Shown here piece after piece: positions 34,034 through 43,829 of a DNA stretch of 57,564 nucleotides. Positions within the stretch are counted from its first letter, which is position 1; every line of letters starts with the position of its first letter. The notes beneath the pieces were generated by a model. The model did no database searches and was not told where the DNA came from. It was given only the letters and a program-made list of their open reading frames with translations. This DNA is from an uncultured Pseudomonadota bacterium (GTDB lineage Bacteria; Pseudomonadota; Alphaproteobacteria; RF32; CAG-239): assembly GCA_947054505.1 (NCBI GenBank), contig CAMRWU010000012.1, positions 1 through 57,564 of the forward strand, read 5' to 3'. The position numbers and the translations under genes were made by a program.

Positions 34034-34414
34034 ATGAAATCATGTAATGCAATACAGGCTCTGGCTAAGCTTCATGAGCATACGGATTTCCGCTTTGGGA
34101 GAGGCTTTTTTAAGCTCTTTGTTCCCTTACGGAAACGATTATCCAGCCAGCAACAGCAACTCTGTTCATGGACCTATTATCAAAATGCCATCGGAGATGA
34201 ACTGCCTGTTCTCGGCGAGGTCAGAACTGAAAGCGGAAAAGCTTATTTATTTATCTGGCCGAAACAACTGTTGATGTTTAACCCTATCACGGAGGTTTTC
34301 ACTCCCATTCCCTTGGCGGGCATTTATTACCGTCTGATTTGGAGAACGGAAAGGAGTATATCCTCACGTGTTGTCAGGGACAAAGACGGCAGTTTGGCTG
34401 TTCAGTGGGACTAG
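34034..34414 (+). CDS. Small hypothetical protein (126 aa)
   Basis: Unrecognised. The frame opens with TTG 33992, but ATG 34034 (MKSCNAIQAL) is the sensible start: it is 45 bases after the predicted -10 box. The protein is basic, with a short beta-rich centre (GEVRTESGKAYLFIWPKQLLMF) and no membrane segment. A strong promoter in front and a strong bidirectional terminator directly behind show that it is a real single-gene unit. Confidence 0.6.
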   Translation: MKSCNAIQALAKLHEHTDFRFGRGFFKLFVPLRKRLSSQQQQLCSWTYYQNAIGDELPVLGEVRTESGKAYLFIWPKQLLMFNPITEVFTPIPLAGIYYRLIWRTERSISSRVVRDKDGSLAVQWD

Positions 34415-34417
34415 ACG

Positions 34418-34452
34418 AAAAAACCGGCTCTTGCAAAAGAACCGGTTTTTTT
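34418..34452. terminator. Bidirectional terminator between convergent genes
   Basis: AAAAAACCGG and CCGGTTTTTT arms (10 bp) with an inner TCTT/AAGA stem. T runs are present at the 3' end on both strands. It lies between the stop of the plus-strand gene (34414) and the stop of the minus-strand lipoprotein gene (34454) and serves both. Confidence 0.9.
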
Positions 34453-34453
34453 A

Positions 34454-35149
34454 TTAACAATTAATGCAAATAAAGCCGCCAAAGAACACCCATTCCTTGT
34501 TCCATGATTTGTATAATTTCAACTTTCCGGAAACAGGAGAGAAGGTTTGGATGTCAGATTTTATCGTTTCCAAATGTAAAACTTTGCCTTCAGTTTCACG
34601 ATTGGTTATCGGAAATTCAATTGAAATCTGATCGAACGCTTTTTTACCCTTAGCAATATGCAAATCAAATTTATCAAGCGGATAAATCCTTTTTATCCCA
34701 TCTTCCAAATATAAATTCGTAAAATGATAACTGTTTGCCAAAGGCTTTTCCGCAAAATAAAATACTCTTACTTTGAGATTCTCATCCCGCCGTGACGGAA
34801 TCAATGTTTCCCTCATATAAGGAAATAATGGAATGAAAGGCGGGAAAAGCCCTCCGTAACTCGAAAGTTTTAGCATTTCAATTGATAAACGGACAGATAT
34901 TTCTTCATTTGATACGGCTTGCAAAGACATAGCAATATTATCAACATTCTGCCCGCTTATTTTCAAAGTCGGTTGAAAAAAAACCCCAGGTTCATCCATC
35001 GTAAAAGAAATTTTTTCTTTTTTTGGGGAGGTATTTTTCGTTATAAAGCCAATATTTGTCTGCTTTCTTATGTCTACAAAACTTAACGGCACAGGAAAGC
35101 ACGAAACTATAAACAAAAGAATAGGAAGCAAAACAAAGATTTTTGCCAT
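34454..35149 (-). CDS. Putative lipoprotein (231 aa)
   Basis: Signal peptide with lipobox IVSC (residues 14-17, LFIVSCFPVP). The mature protein is a beta-rich domain of about 210 residues with no motif known to me; it ends with GGFICINC. Translation begins directly after the stop of the LOG-family gene (stop TAA, then ATG), with AAAGGA as ribosome site, so the two are coupled. Function unknown; outer- or inner-membrane anchoring cannot be told, as the residue after Cys is Phe. Confidence 0.72.
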   Translation of the reverse strand: MAKIFVLLPILLFIVSCFPVPLSFVDIRKQTNIGFITKNTSPKKEKISFTMDEPGVFFQPTLKISGQNVDNIAMSLQAVSNEEISVRLSIEMLKLSSYGGLFPPFIPLFPYMRETLIPSRRDENLKVRVFYFAEKPLANSYHFTNLYLEDGIKRIYPLDKFDLHIAKGKKAFDQISIEFPITNRETEGKVLHLETIKSDIQTFSPVSGKLKLYKSWNKEWVFFGGFICINC

Positions 35150-36097
35150 TTATTTTCCTTTGGCTTTGATACGCTTTTTGAGGCTGGACAGCTTGTCACT
35201 GACCACCGATGTATCACGTCCGGTTTTAGCCAGACGATCATACATACGTTCAATTTCCTTTTCCAGATAAGCTTGTTCAATTTCATCCGCCAAATACTGA
35301 CGCTCCTCAGCCGTACCGTGTAGGCTGGTGTTTTCCATCTGGGCGATAATGTCCTCAACAAAAACCGTATTATCAACTTTTTTCTTGATAAAATACGGCA
35401 ACTCGTAAATCAGCTGTCTGGTTGCAGAATAGGCCTCGGCAATGGTATTGCCTTTTTTGTAGCGCAACTTCAACAAACGGAAAACAATGCTCAGCTCATT
35501 GCTGTTATCAACAATGATAAACGGCACCGGATCGGCAAAACCTTTGGCCGCCAAGCTTTTTAAATATTCCACCAAGTGATGGAAAAAACCGTCAATATTA
35601 TACAAAATGAACGGTTTAATCGTTAAAAAGCCATCTTGCATTGCCACACAATCGTACGCCAGTTCATCCAATGTGCCGACACCGCCCGGAGCAAAAACCA
35701 CAAAGTCGGCATTCAAGAGCTTTAACTTGCGTTCTTCCAAGGTTTGCGCCACGATAACGTCTTCAATTTGATTTAAGATTTCATCCGTTTCATACAGACT
35801 GTAATATTCCTTTGTGGTAATCCCCTGAATTGGCGTGCCCTTGCATTTCTTTTTATTCCACCCATCAAGAACACCGCGGGCAACCGAACCCATAATACCG
35901 GAACTTGATAATCCGAAATCAAGCTTAAAATCCATTTTGGCAATCTGTTTGCCCAGATTATAAGCTTCATCAACGTAGATTTCATCATGACCGGAACGAG
36001 AACCGCCGGCAACAAAAACCCGAAGGCCTTCCTGCTTGTTTTCTTCAACAAAAGAATCGACAACCTGTTCTATCGTCTCTGTTTCGCATTTATCCAT
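35150..36097 (-). CDS. LOG-family (TIGR00730-type) Rossmann protein
   Basis: The signature PGGVGTLDE (about residues 137-145) and the SRSGHDE segment mark the LOG/lysine-decarboxylase-like fold. True LOG enzymes cleave cytokinin nucleotide monophosphates to free base and ribose phosphate; many bacterial members act on AMP and other nucleotides. This protein is about 100 residues longer than minimal LOGs, with a charged helical C-terminal extension (about 225-315, ending SLKKRIKAKGK). It lies three bases after tgt and overlaps no other gene; the lipoprotein gene follows at once. Substrate is unknown. Confidence 0.85.
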   Translation of the reverse strand: MDKCETETIEQVVDSFVEENKQEGLRVFVAGGSRSGHDEIYVDEAYNLGKQIAKMDFKLDFGLSSSGIMGSVARGVLDGWNKKKCKGTPIQGITTKEYYSLYETDEILNQIEDVIVAQTLEERKLKLLNADFVVFAPGGVGTLDELAYDCVAMQDGFLTIKPFILYNIDGFFHHLVEYLKSLAAKGFADPVPFIIVDNSNELSIVFRLLKLRYKKGNTIAEAYSATRQLIYELPYFIKKKVDNTVFVEDIIAQMENTSLHGTAEERQYLADEIEQAYLEKEIERMYDRLAKTGRDTSVVSDKLSSLKKRIKAKGK

Positions 36098-36100
36098 GGG

Positions 36101-37997
<1,897 letters not shown>

Positions 37998-38051
37998 GAC
38001 GTCCTCCGCCTGTTTGTTACCAGCCTAAACGTTAGCCTATTGAAGTTAATT

Positions 38052-38687
38052 TTATCTTAAGGCATTGATATTCTTAGCGTAATCCCCTCCTGAGAAAACA
38101 GCCGTTCCTGCAACCAAAATATCCGCTCCGGCGGCTACCGCTTCGGCTCCGGTCATGGCATTAATCCCGCCATCGACCTCAATTTTGATATCTCGTCCGG
38201 CAATCATCTGTTTAATACGGGTGATTTTTTCCAACTGATTTTCAATAAAGTTCTGCCCGCCAAACCCTGGGTTAACAGTCATAACCAAAATCTGATCAAC
38301 CTTATCCATCACATATTTCAACACATCTTCATTGGTTGCCGGATTAAGAGATACGCCGGCTTTGACACCTAAATTGCGAATCGTCTGCAATGTTTTATCC
38401 AGATGCGGACAGACCTCCGCATGTACGGTGATGATATCAGCTCCGGCATTGGAAAACCATGAAAGCATCGTGTCGGGATTATTGACCATCAAATGAACAT
38501 CAAACGGTAAGGTACTATATGGTCTCAATGCCTTAACCAACTGCGGACCAAAGGTTAAATTCGGCACATAGTTGCCATCCATAACATCAAGGTGAATCAT
38601 ATCAGCACCGGCTTCCGTTAAACGGGTCAGCTCATTTTTTAAATCTGCAAAATCCGCTGACAAAATACTTGGGGCAATCAAAACCAT
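38052..38687 (-). CDS. rpe: Ribulose-phosphate 3-epimerase
   Basis: TIM-barrel enzyme interconverting ribulose-5-P and xylulose-5-P in the pentose phosphate pathway. Motifs: APSILSADF, MIHLDVMDG (metal His and Asp), FDVHLMV, MTVNPGFGGQ and IEVDGGIN. The frame extends to 38738, but ATG 38687 (MVLIAPSILS) has AAGGAG before it and gives the usual 211 aa. Transketolase and aldolase lie nearby, so this region holds several sugar-phosphate genes, each with separate promoters. Confidence 0.96.
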   Translation of the reverse strand: MVLIAPSILSADFADLKNELTRLTEAGADMIHLDVMDGNYVPNLTFGPQLVKALRPYSTLPFDVHLMVNNPDTMLSWFSNAGADIITVHAEVCPHLDKTLQTIRNLGVKAGVSLNPATNEDVLKYVMDKVDQILVMTVNPGFGGQNFIENQLEKITRIKQMIAGRDIKIEVDGGINAMTGAEAVAAGADILVAGTAVFSGGDYAKNINALR

Positions 38688-38808
38688 TCCTAATCTCCTT
38701 TTTTCTTTTAGAATACCCCAACTAAAATATATTAGCAACCTTGATTTTTCATCACCAATGATTACCTGAAATATGAGATTGTTATTAACTTTAAATGGAG
38801 AATAAACA

Positions 38809-39321
38809 ATGGGTGAAATGGCTCAGAAAATTTCTAACCTCAATGAAAAAGAACTGATGGAACAATTGCAGATTGCTTTTGCAGAAGAATGGTTGGCTTA
38901 TTATCAATACTGGTTAGGCGCTCAGGTTGCCGTCGGTCCGTTGCGTGATTCTATCGAAGAAGAATTCATGGAACATGCAGGACAGGAACTGAAGCACGCC
39001 AAATGGCTGAGCGATCGCATTATCCAACTCGGCGGCACTCCGATTTTGGATCCGAAAGATTGGGAAAGCACTGCTCAATGCCGTTACGCTGCTCCGGAGA
39101 AACCATATGTGATGAATCTGTTGGAACAAAATTTGGTGGCAGAACGTTGTGCCATTGCCCGTTACCAGAAAATCTGCGATATGACATTCGGTAAGGATTA
39201 TGAGACTTTCCGTATTTCTGAGAAGATTTTGAAAGAAGAGTTGGAACACGAACAGGAAGTCGGTGATTTTATGGATGACATCAGAGAAGGTGTCAAATAC
39301 GGCGACAAAAAACAAGACTAA
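38809..39321 (+). CDS. Ferritin-like (Dps/DPSL-type) diiron protein, 170 aa
   Basis: A four-helix bundle with a complete candidate ferroxidase set: E27, E60xxH63, E112 and E144xxH147. The helix lengths and spacing agree with the ferritin-like superfamily; sequence is nearer Dps-like (DPSL) and bacterioferritin-domain proteins than classical ferritin. Cysteines at about 91, 114 and 123 recall the paired cysteines of DPSL proteins, but the exact motif is not complete. It would store or detoxify iron under peroxide stress. The gene has its own terminator at 39340. Confidence 0.8.
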   Translation: MGEMAQKISNLNEKELMEQLQIAFAEEWLAYYQYWLGAQVAVGPLRDSIEEEFMEHAGQELKHAKWLSDRIIQLGGTPILDPKDWESTAQCRYAAPEKPYVMNLLEQNLVAERCAIARYQKICDMTFGKDYETFRISEKILKEELEHEQEVGDFMDDIREGVKYGDKKQD

Positions 39322-39339
39322 TTATCTGATTTTTCGAGC

Positions 39340-39375
39340 AAAAGCCGTTTTAGATGATAAAACGGCTTTTATTTT
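39340..39375 (+). terminator. Terminator of the ferritin-like gene
   Basis: AAAAGCCGTTTTA, five bases, TAAAACGGCTTTT (13-bp perfect arms) followed by ATTTTG. It lies 18 bases after the stop codon. Confidence 0.88.
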
Positions 39376-39411
39376 GTTGACATATTTATACAAATATTTC
39401 AGAATATCGAC

Positions 39412-39566
39412 AAGTCGAGATTCGTTTCAGAGTCGTATCAGTATAGTTTTATTTTGTGAATTGCTTTATGGCGCAAACTATAATCCTAACTCCAAATAAA
39501 ACTGTTTGCCGGTAGACAATTTACGAATAAAAGGAAGGTCGTTGCACATCAACGGCCTTTTTCTTT
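39412..39566 (+). ncRNA. Candidate small RNA between convergent genes
   Basis: The gap of about 310 bases between the ferritin-like and aldolase genes holds more than terminators. A consensus -35 TTGACA lies at 39377-39382 with a weak -10 near 39400 (CAGAAT). A short TCGAC-AA-GTCGA hairpin follows. Next come a 10-bp inverted repeat (AGTTTTATTT at 39445-39454 with AAATAAAACT at 39494-39503) enclosing 39 bases, and a rho-independent terminator (39537-39566, GGTCGTTG/CAACGGCC then TTTTT). No plausible coding frame lies inside. Structure and terminator suit a small trans-acting RNA of about 150 nt. The weak -10 is the main doubt. Confidence 0.35.
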
Positions 39567-39577
39567 ATTTACGAAAC

Positions 39578-39608
39578 AAAAAAATGCCCCTGTAATGAGG
39601 GGCATTTT
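39578..39608 (-). terminator. Terminator of the aldolase gene
   Basis: TGCCCCT, a short loop and AGGGGCA with a T tract of seven on the minus strand (A39578-39584 on plus) and four T on plus. It lies 22 bases after the minus-strand stop at 39631. Confidence 0.88.
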
Positions 39609-39630
39609 GTGACTGAACCTAAAATCAAAA

Positions 39631-40680
39631 TCAGATTTCACCGTCAGCATAACGTTTTGACATAACAGACATCGGAATGGCTTTGATTTTATCACCATGA
39701 CCAGCGGCACCGAAGGAAATGTAGCGTGCTTCGCAAACTTTCTGCATTTCTTCAATCGCAGGTTTGAGGTATTTGCGCGGGTCAAATTCCTTCGGATTTT
39801 CAGCAAAAATCTTACGAATAGCACCGGTGATTGCCATACGGCAGTCAGTATCAACGTTAACCTTGCGAACGCCGGATTTAATACCGCGAACGATTTCTTC
39901 AACTGGAACACCGAATGTCTGCGGAATAGCGCCGCCATAAGCATTAATCAAATCTTGCAGTTCTTGCGGAACAGAAGAAGAACCATGCATAACCATGTGT
40001 GTGTTCGGCAGTTTTTTATGAATCTTTTCAATCACATCAATGGCCAAAATATCCCCATCCGGCTTGCGCGTAAATTTGTAAGCACCGTGAGATGTCCCAA
40101 CAGCAACAGCCAAAGCGTCCAACTTGGTTTCTTCAACAAAACGAGCGGCTTCATCCGGATCTGTTACCAAACGTTTCTTATCGATAACGCCTTCAGCGCC
40201 GTGACCGTCTTCCTTATCACCCTGACCGGTTTCCAAAGAACCGATAACGCCCAATTCACCCTCAACAGATGCTCCAACAGCGTGAGCACGAGCAACAACT
40301 TCTTTGGTTACATGAACGTTATATTCAAAAGAAGACGGAGTTTTTCCATCCGCCTCCAAAGAACCATCCATCATGACGGAAGAGTAGCCGTTTACAATAG
40401 CAGATTGGCAAATATTAACGGATGAACCATGGTCTTGATGCAAACAAATCGGCAGTTCAGGGAACATTTCAATTCCGGCAGCGATCATATGACGAATCAT
40501 CGGATCACCGGCAAATTTGCGTGCACCGGTTGATGTTTGCAGAATGACAGGGGCGTTTACTTTTTTAGCGGCCTGTAAAACAGCAAGAACTTGTTCCATA
40601 TCATTAATATTGAAAGCCGGAACGCCATAATTGTTTTCGGCAGCATGGTCAAGAATCTGACGCATTGTGACTAAAGGCAT
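39631..40680 (-). CDS. fba: Class II fructose-bisphosphate aldolase
   Basis: Zinc-dependent aldolase of glycolysis and gluconeogenesis. Seen: GVPAFNINDMEQ, the catalytic/metal segment ICLHQDHGS (zinc His), ASVEGELGVIGSLETGQGD, the AVAVGTSHGAYKF loop with a zinc His, and MHGSSSVP (third His) followed by KVNVDTD that binds phosphate. At 349 aa it is the long class IIB form (TIGR01521-type) common in Alphaproteobacteria. It starts at 40680 with AAGGAG and has a clear upstream promoter. Confidence 0.95.
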   Translation of the reverse strand: MPLVTMRQILDHAAENNYGVPAFNINDMEQVLAVLQAAKKVNAPVILQTSTGARKFAGDPMIRHMIAAGIEMFPELPICLHQDHGSSVNICQSAIVNGYSSVMMDGSLEADGKTPSSFEYNVHVTKEVVARAHAVGASVEGELGVIGSLETGQGDKEDGHGAEGVIDKKRLVTDPDEAARFVEETKLDALAVAVGTSHGAYKFTRKPDGDILAIDVIEKIHKKLPNTHMVMHGSSSVPQELQDLINAYGGAIPQTFGVPVEEIVRGIKSGVRKVNVDTDCRMAITGAIRKIFAENPKEFDPRKYLKPAIEEMQKVCEARYISFGAAGHGDKIKAIPMSVMSKRYADGEI

Positions 40681-40712
40681 ATTTTATCTCCTTATTAAAT
40701 TAAACTAACGAA

Positions 40713-40740
40713 ACTATAGTCTTTTGCTTTCTTTTTGCAA
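40713..40740 (-). promoter_or_regulatory. Promoter of the aldolase gene
   Basis: On the minus strand TTGCAA, 16 bases, TATAGT, ending about 33 bases before the start codon. The -10 matches five of six consensus bases. Spacer is one short of ideal. Confidence 0.55.
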
Positions 40741-40778
40741 GAAAATTTTAAAAGTTCTCAAATGCCTTATTTTTCACT

Positions 40779-40823
40779 TGTATTTATACAAAAATTGACA
40801 TAACATTGTTGTAAACACTAAAT
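40779..40823 (+). promoter_or_regulatory. Promoter with adjoining palindrome for the gene at 40836
   Basis: TTGACA (40795-40800), 17 bases, CTAAAT (40818-40823). The -35 is perfect and the -10 poor. Just upstream, 40779-40792 is the palindrome TTGTAT-TT-ATACAA, which suits a dimeric regulator. A related stretch (ATATTTATACAAATAT) lies at 39382 beside the candidate small RNA. Confidence 0.4.
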
Positions 40824-40835
40824 TAAATATAAATT

Positions 40836-41219
40836 ATGGATAACATCTTATTAATCCTTGCAGAGCTGGCTGTTGCTATCTGCCTGTTCTATTCGTGCCG
40901 TTGCTATGTCAAGCACTTCAATGTGATGCGACAAACATCCAGACGCAGTTTCAGCTATATTCTGTTTGCTGCGGCAACAGCTCTTTCTCTCTTTGTGATG
41001 AAAGATGCTCCTCTGGCTCTTGTCTGCAATGGCGTGCTGATTTGTTACTTCAGTTTCTATATCGGTTTCAAGGTTCGAAAACATGTCAGAAATTCGTCAG
41101 ATCGTTGCGACTTGAGTGAAGCAACCCACTCCGTGGTCGCAAAGAACTACCGCAATTGGTATTGCATAATGTTTCTTTTGCTTCTTGCGCTTGTGGTTGT
41201 GGCTATTGTTCACTATTAA
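40836..41219 (+). CDS. Small multi-TM membrane protein (127 aa), unknown
   Basis: Hydrophobic segments at about residues 4-22, 38-55, 58-80 and 107-125 suggest a four-helix inner-membrane protein, with a basic cytoplasmic loop (KVRKHVRNSSDR) between helices 3 and 4. No family recognised. It is a single-gene unit between its own promoter and the bidirectional terminator at 41223. Base composition is somewhat richer in G+C than neighbouring genes, as for the next gene. Confidence 0.62.
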   Translation: MDNILLILAELAVAICLFYSCRCYVKHFNVMRQTSRRSFSYILFAAATALSLFVMKDAPLALVCNGVLICYFSFYIGFKVRKHVRNSSDRCDLSEATHSVVAKNYRNWYCIMFLLLLALVVVAIVHY

Positions 41220-41222
41220 CGT

Positions 41223-41263
41223 AAAAAAGCACCTCGGTCCCATTGGGACGGAGGTGCTTTTTT
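41223..41263. terminator. Bidirectional terminator between two unknown genes
   Basis: AAAAAAGCACCTC and GAGGTGCTTTTTT (13-bp arms) around a second small GTCCCA/TGGGAC stem. T runs of six on both strands. It serves the plus-strand gene ending at 41219 and the minus-strand gene ending at 41270. Confidence 0.92.
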
Positions 41264-41269
41264 GAAGCT

Positions 41270-41662
41270 TCACACGCGACGGCGTTCTTCTTCGAACTGT
41301 TCGTTTTGGTAGCCGTCTTTATTAACGATGGCAAAATCTTTGCCGTCGTCGATTTTGACGTATAACCAGCTCGTCGTTCCGCAAGCCTTGAAGCCGCAGT
41401 CTGTGTAGTCCGCGATCTGCGTCGTAGCCTTCGGATAGAACAAAGCGACACGCTTCGTTTTACCGGACCAGGCTTTTACACAAAGATACGTGGGAACGTT
41501 CTCAACCAGTACCTCTGCGATGAAGCAGATATATCCCGAATTTTTGCCGTCTTTCGGATAGATGCGTCCGACCTTGAAGTCTGTGACGGCAAGATTGTAG
41601 CCGCTGTCTGTAGCTTTTTTCTGAGCTTGGCTAGCCAGAAAAATGTATTCAGAATGTTCCAT
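41270..41662 (-). CDS. Small hypothetical protein (130 aa)
   Basis: Soluble, beta-rich protein with no family I recognise: strands such as YNLAVTDFKVGRIYP and TSWLYVKIDDGKDFAIV, several cysteines (C46, C61, C88, C93 by count) and a highly charged end (EEERRRV). No signal peptide or membrane part. Upstream on the minus strand is a palindrome GTCAAC-A-GTTGAC (41747-41759) that contains a TTGACA -35, with a weak -10 at 41723. G+C is higher than in the flanking fba and tkt genes, so recent acquisition is possible. Confidence 0.6.
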   Translation of the reverse strand: MEHSEYIFLASQAQKKATDSGYNLAVTDFKVGRIYPKDGKNSGYICFIAEVLVENVPTYLCVKAWSGKTKRVALFYPKATTQIADYTDCGFKACGTTSWLYVKIDDGKDFAIVNKDGYQNEQFEEERRRV

Positions 41663-41779
41663 ACATAAAAATTTTTAGTTAAACTTGTAATATAATATCT
41701 CGTTAATTAATTTTGTGGAGTTAACTTATCCATGAATTTTACAAATGTCAACAGTTGACTTGCATTTATTCTGATAAAC

Positions 41780-41812
41780 AAACGGCTCTGACATTATGCC
41801 AGAGCCGTTTTT
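41780..41812. terminator. Terminator after transketolase
   Basis: AACGGCTCTG, nine bases, CAGAGCCGTT plus T tract: a 10-11 bp stem. The T tract is better on the plus strand (GTTTTTC) than on the minus (GTTTGTTT), but its place 11 bases after the tkt stop marks it as the transketolase terminator. Confidence 0.8.
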
Positions 41813-41822
41813 CATCATCATA

Positions 41823-43802
41823 TCAGCGTTGTAACAGATTTTTGACGCTGTCAACAACCTCGTCCACCGTAATGCCAAAATAGTCATACAACTTGTCTGC
41901 CGGTCCCGATGCTCCAAAGCCGTCCATACCGATAATATCTCCCGACAACCCCACATATTTTTCCCAACCGAATTTGGCCGCGGCCTCAATGGCAACACGC
42001 GGTGCCGAACCAAGAACGGTTTCCTGATAATCAAGCGGTTGCTCATCAAACAATTCTGTACAAGGCATTGAAACAACAACCACGGAAATCCCCTCTTGTT
42101 GCAATTTGTTCATTGCCTCAACGGCCAAAGATACTTCCGAACCGGTAGCAATCAATGTTGCCTGACGGTTATTGGCATCACCGGCAATGACATATCCGCC
42201 TTTTGCCGTCAGATTTTCAGCAGATGAGGTGCGCAACAGCGGCAAATTTTGACGGCTTAATGCCAACAAGCTCGGTTCGTTCTCACTTTCAAGTGCTATT
42301 TGCCAAGCTTCTGCGGTTTCAACCACATCGCAAGGACGGAACGTTAAAATATTAGGCATACAACGATATGACGCCAAGTGTTCAATCGGTTGATGGGTCG
42401 GACCGTCTTCACCAACGCCGATGGAATCATGCGTCAAAACATAAATGACACGAATCCCCATTAATGCGGCCAAACGCATGGACGGACGCATATAATCGGA
42501 AAAGACAAAGAATGTGCCGCCAAAAGGAATGACGCCGCCATGCAAAGCCATACCATTCATAATGGCCGCCATTGCGTGTTCACGAATGCCATACATAATA
42601 TTGTTGCCGTTGTAATCCTGCGCCGTTACTGTTTTGGAGACTGATGTCAAGGTAAGATTAGAAGCCGCCAAATCAGCCGAACCGCCGACAATTTGCGGGA
42701 TATGAGGCACAATCGCCTCCAAACACATTTGTGAAGCCTTGCGTGTCGCCACTTTTGTTTGCTCGGCAATTACTTTTTTCTTCAAATTATTCAATTCTTC
42801 ATCCCAATTTTTGGGCAATTTACCGGCGACGACATCGGCAAACTCAGCACCTTTAGCCTGTGCGCGTTTTTCCCATGAAGAAAATTCGGCCACAGATTTT
42901 TGTCCGGCATCACGCCATGCTTTCAAAATATCTGCCGGTACATCAAACGGAGCACTGTTCCAGCCTAAAGCCTTGCGCATTGCCTCGGTTTCTTCCGCCC
43001 CCAGAGGAGAGCCGTGACACTTTGAGGTTCCGGCTTTTGTGGGCGCGCCAAAGCCGATTTTGGTCTTGCAGGCAATTAATGTCGGACGAGAAGCCTGTTG
43101 TGCCGAGGCAATCGCTTTTTCAATCTGCGCAAAATCGTGACCATCAACAGATATCGTATTCCAACCGACCGCTTCAAAACGTTTTATCTGATCCGTAGAA
43201 TTAGATGCCGTAACATTACCGTCGATAGTGATATTGTTATTATCCCACAAAACAATCAGCTTTTTTAGCCCTAAATGACCGGCAACAGAAATCGCCTCCT
43301 CGGAAATTCCCTCCATCAAACACCCATCGCCGGCAATAACATAAGTATAGTGATTACACACATCTTCGCCATATTTGGCCGCCAACATACGTTCCGCCAA
43401 AGCCATACCGACTGCGGAAGTAATTCCCTGCCCCAAAGGACCGGTTGTCATATCAATCCCTGCCAGATGCCCGTATTCCGGATGGCCGGCGGTTTTGGCT
43501 CCCAACTGGCGGAAATTTTTGATATCCTCAATATTAATATCTTCATATCCCATCAAGTACAGCAGAGAATACATCAACATAGAACCGTGACCGGCAGAAA
43601 GCACGAAGCGATCTCGATCAAACCAACGCGGTTCTTGAGGGTTGAGCTTGATAAACTTAGAGAATAAAACTGTTGCAACATCTGCCATCCCCAAAGGCAT
43701 CCCCGGATGGCCGGATTTGGATTTTTCAATGGCATCGACGGACAAAAAACGAATCGCATTGGCCATTAATTGTTCTGTTTGATAATTGTTATCGGCTGAC
43801 AT
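41823..43802 (-). CDS. tkt: Transketolase
   Basis: Thiamine-diphosphate enzyme of the pentose phosphate pathway. Visible: HPGMPLGMADV, LSAGHGSMLMYSLLYL, the TPP motif GDGCLMEGI with the metal-binding NN (WDNNNITIDG), the substrate histidines (GHPEYGH) and the pyrimidine domain around GIREHAMAAIMNGM and TLIATGSEVSLA. Length 659 aa is full. AGGAG precedes ATG 43802. With rpe and fba this completes part of the sugar-phosphate set of the window. Confidence 0.97.
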   Translation of the reverse strand: MSADNNYQTEQLMANAIRFLSVDAIEKSKSGHPGMPLGMADVATVLFSKFIKLNPQEPRWFDRDRFVLSAGHGSMLMYSLLYLMGYEDINIEDIKNFRQLGAKTAGHPEYGHLAGIDMTTGPLGQGITSAVGMALAERMLAAKYGEDVCNHYTYVIAGDGCLMEGISEEAISVAGHLGLKKLIVLWDNNNITIDGNVTASNSTDQIKRFEAVGWNTISVDGHDFAQIEKAIASAQQASRPTLIACKTKIGFGAPTKAGTSKCHGSPLGAEETEAMRKALGWNSAPFDVPADILKAWRDAGQKSVAEFSSWEKRAQAKGAEFADVVAGKLPKNWDEELNNLKKKVIAEQTKVATRKASQMCLEAIVPHIPQIVGGSADLAASNLTLTSVSKTVTAQDYNGNNIMYGIREHAMAAIMNGMALHGGVIPFGGTFFVFSDYMRPSMRLAALMGIRVIYVLTHDSIGVGEDGPTHQPIEHLASYRCMPNILTFRPCDVVETAEAWQIALESENEPSLLALSRQNLPLLRTSSAENLTAKGGYVIAGDANNRQATLIATGSEVSLAVEAMNKLQQEGISVVVVSMPCTELFDEQPLDYQETVLGSAPRVAIEAAAKFGWEKYVGLSGDIIGMDGFGASGPADKLYDYFGITVDEVVDSVKNLLQR

Positions 43803-43829
43803 AATATTCTCCTAAAAAACAAACTAAAT

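Noticed and set aside
39549..39944. 131-codon minus-strand frame overlapping the aldolase gene in another frame
   Set aside because: It runs through the aldolase terminator and conserved aldolase codons; no ribosome site.
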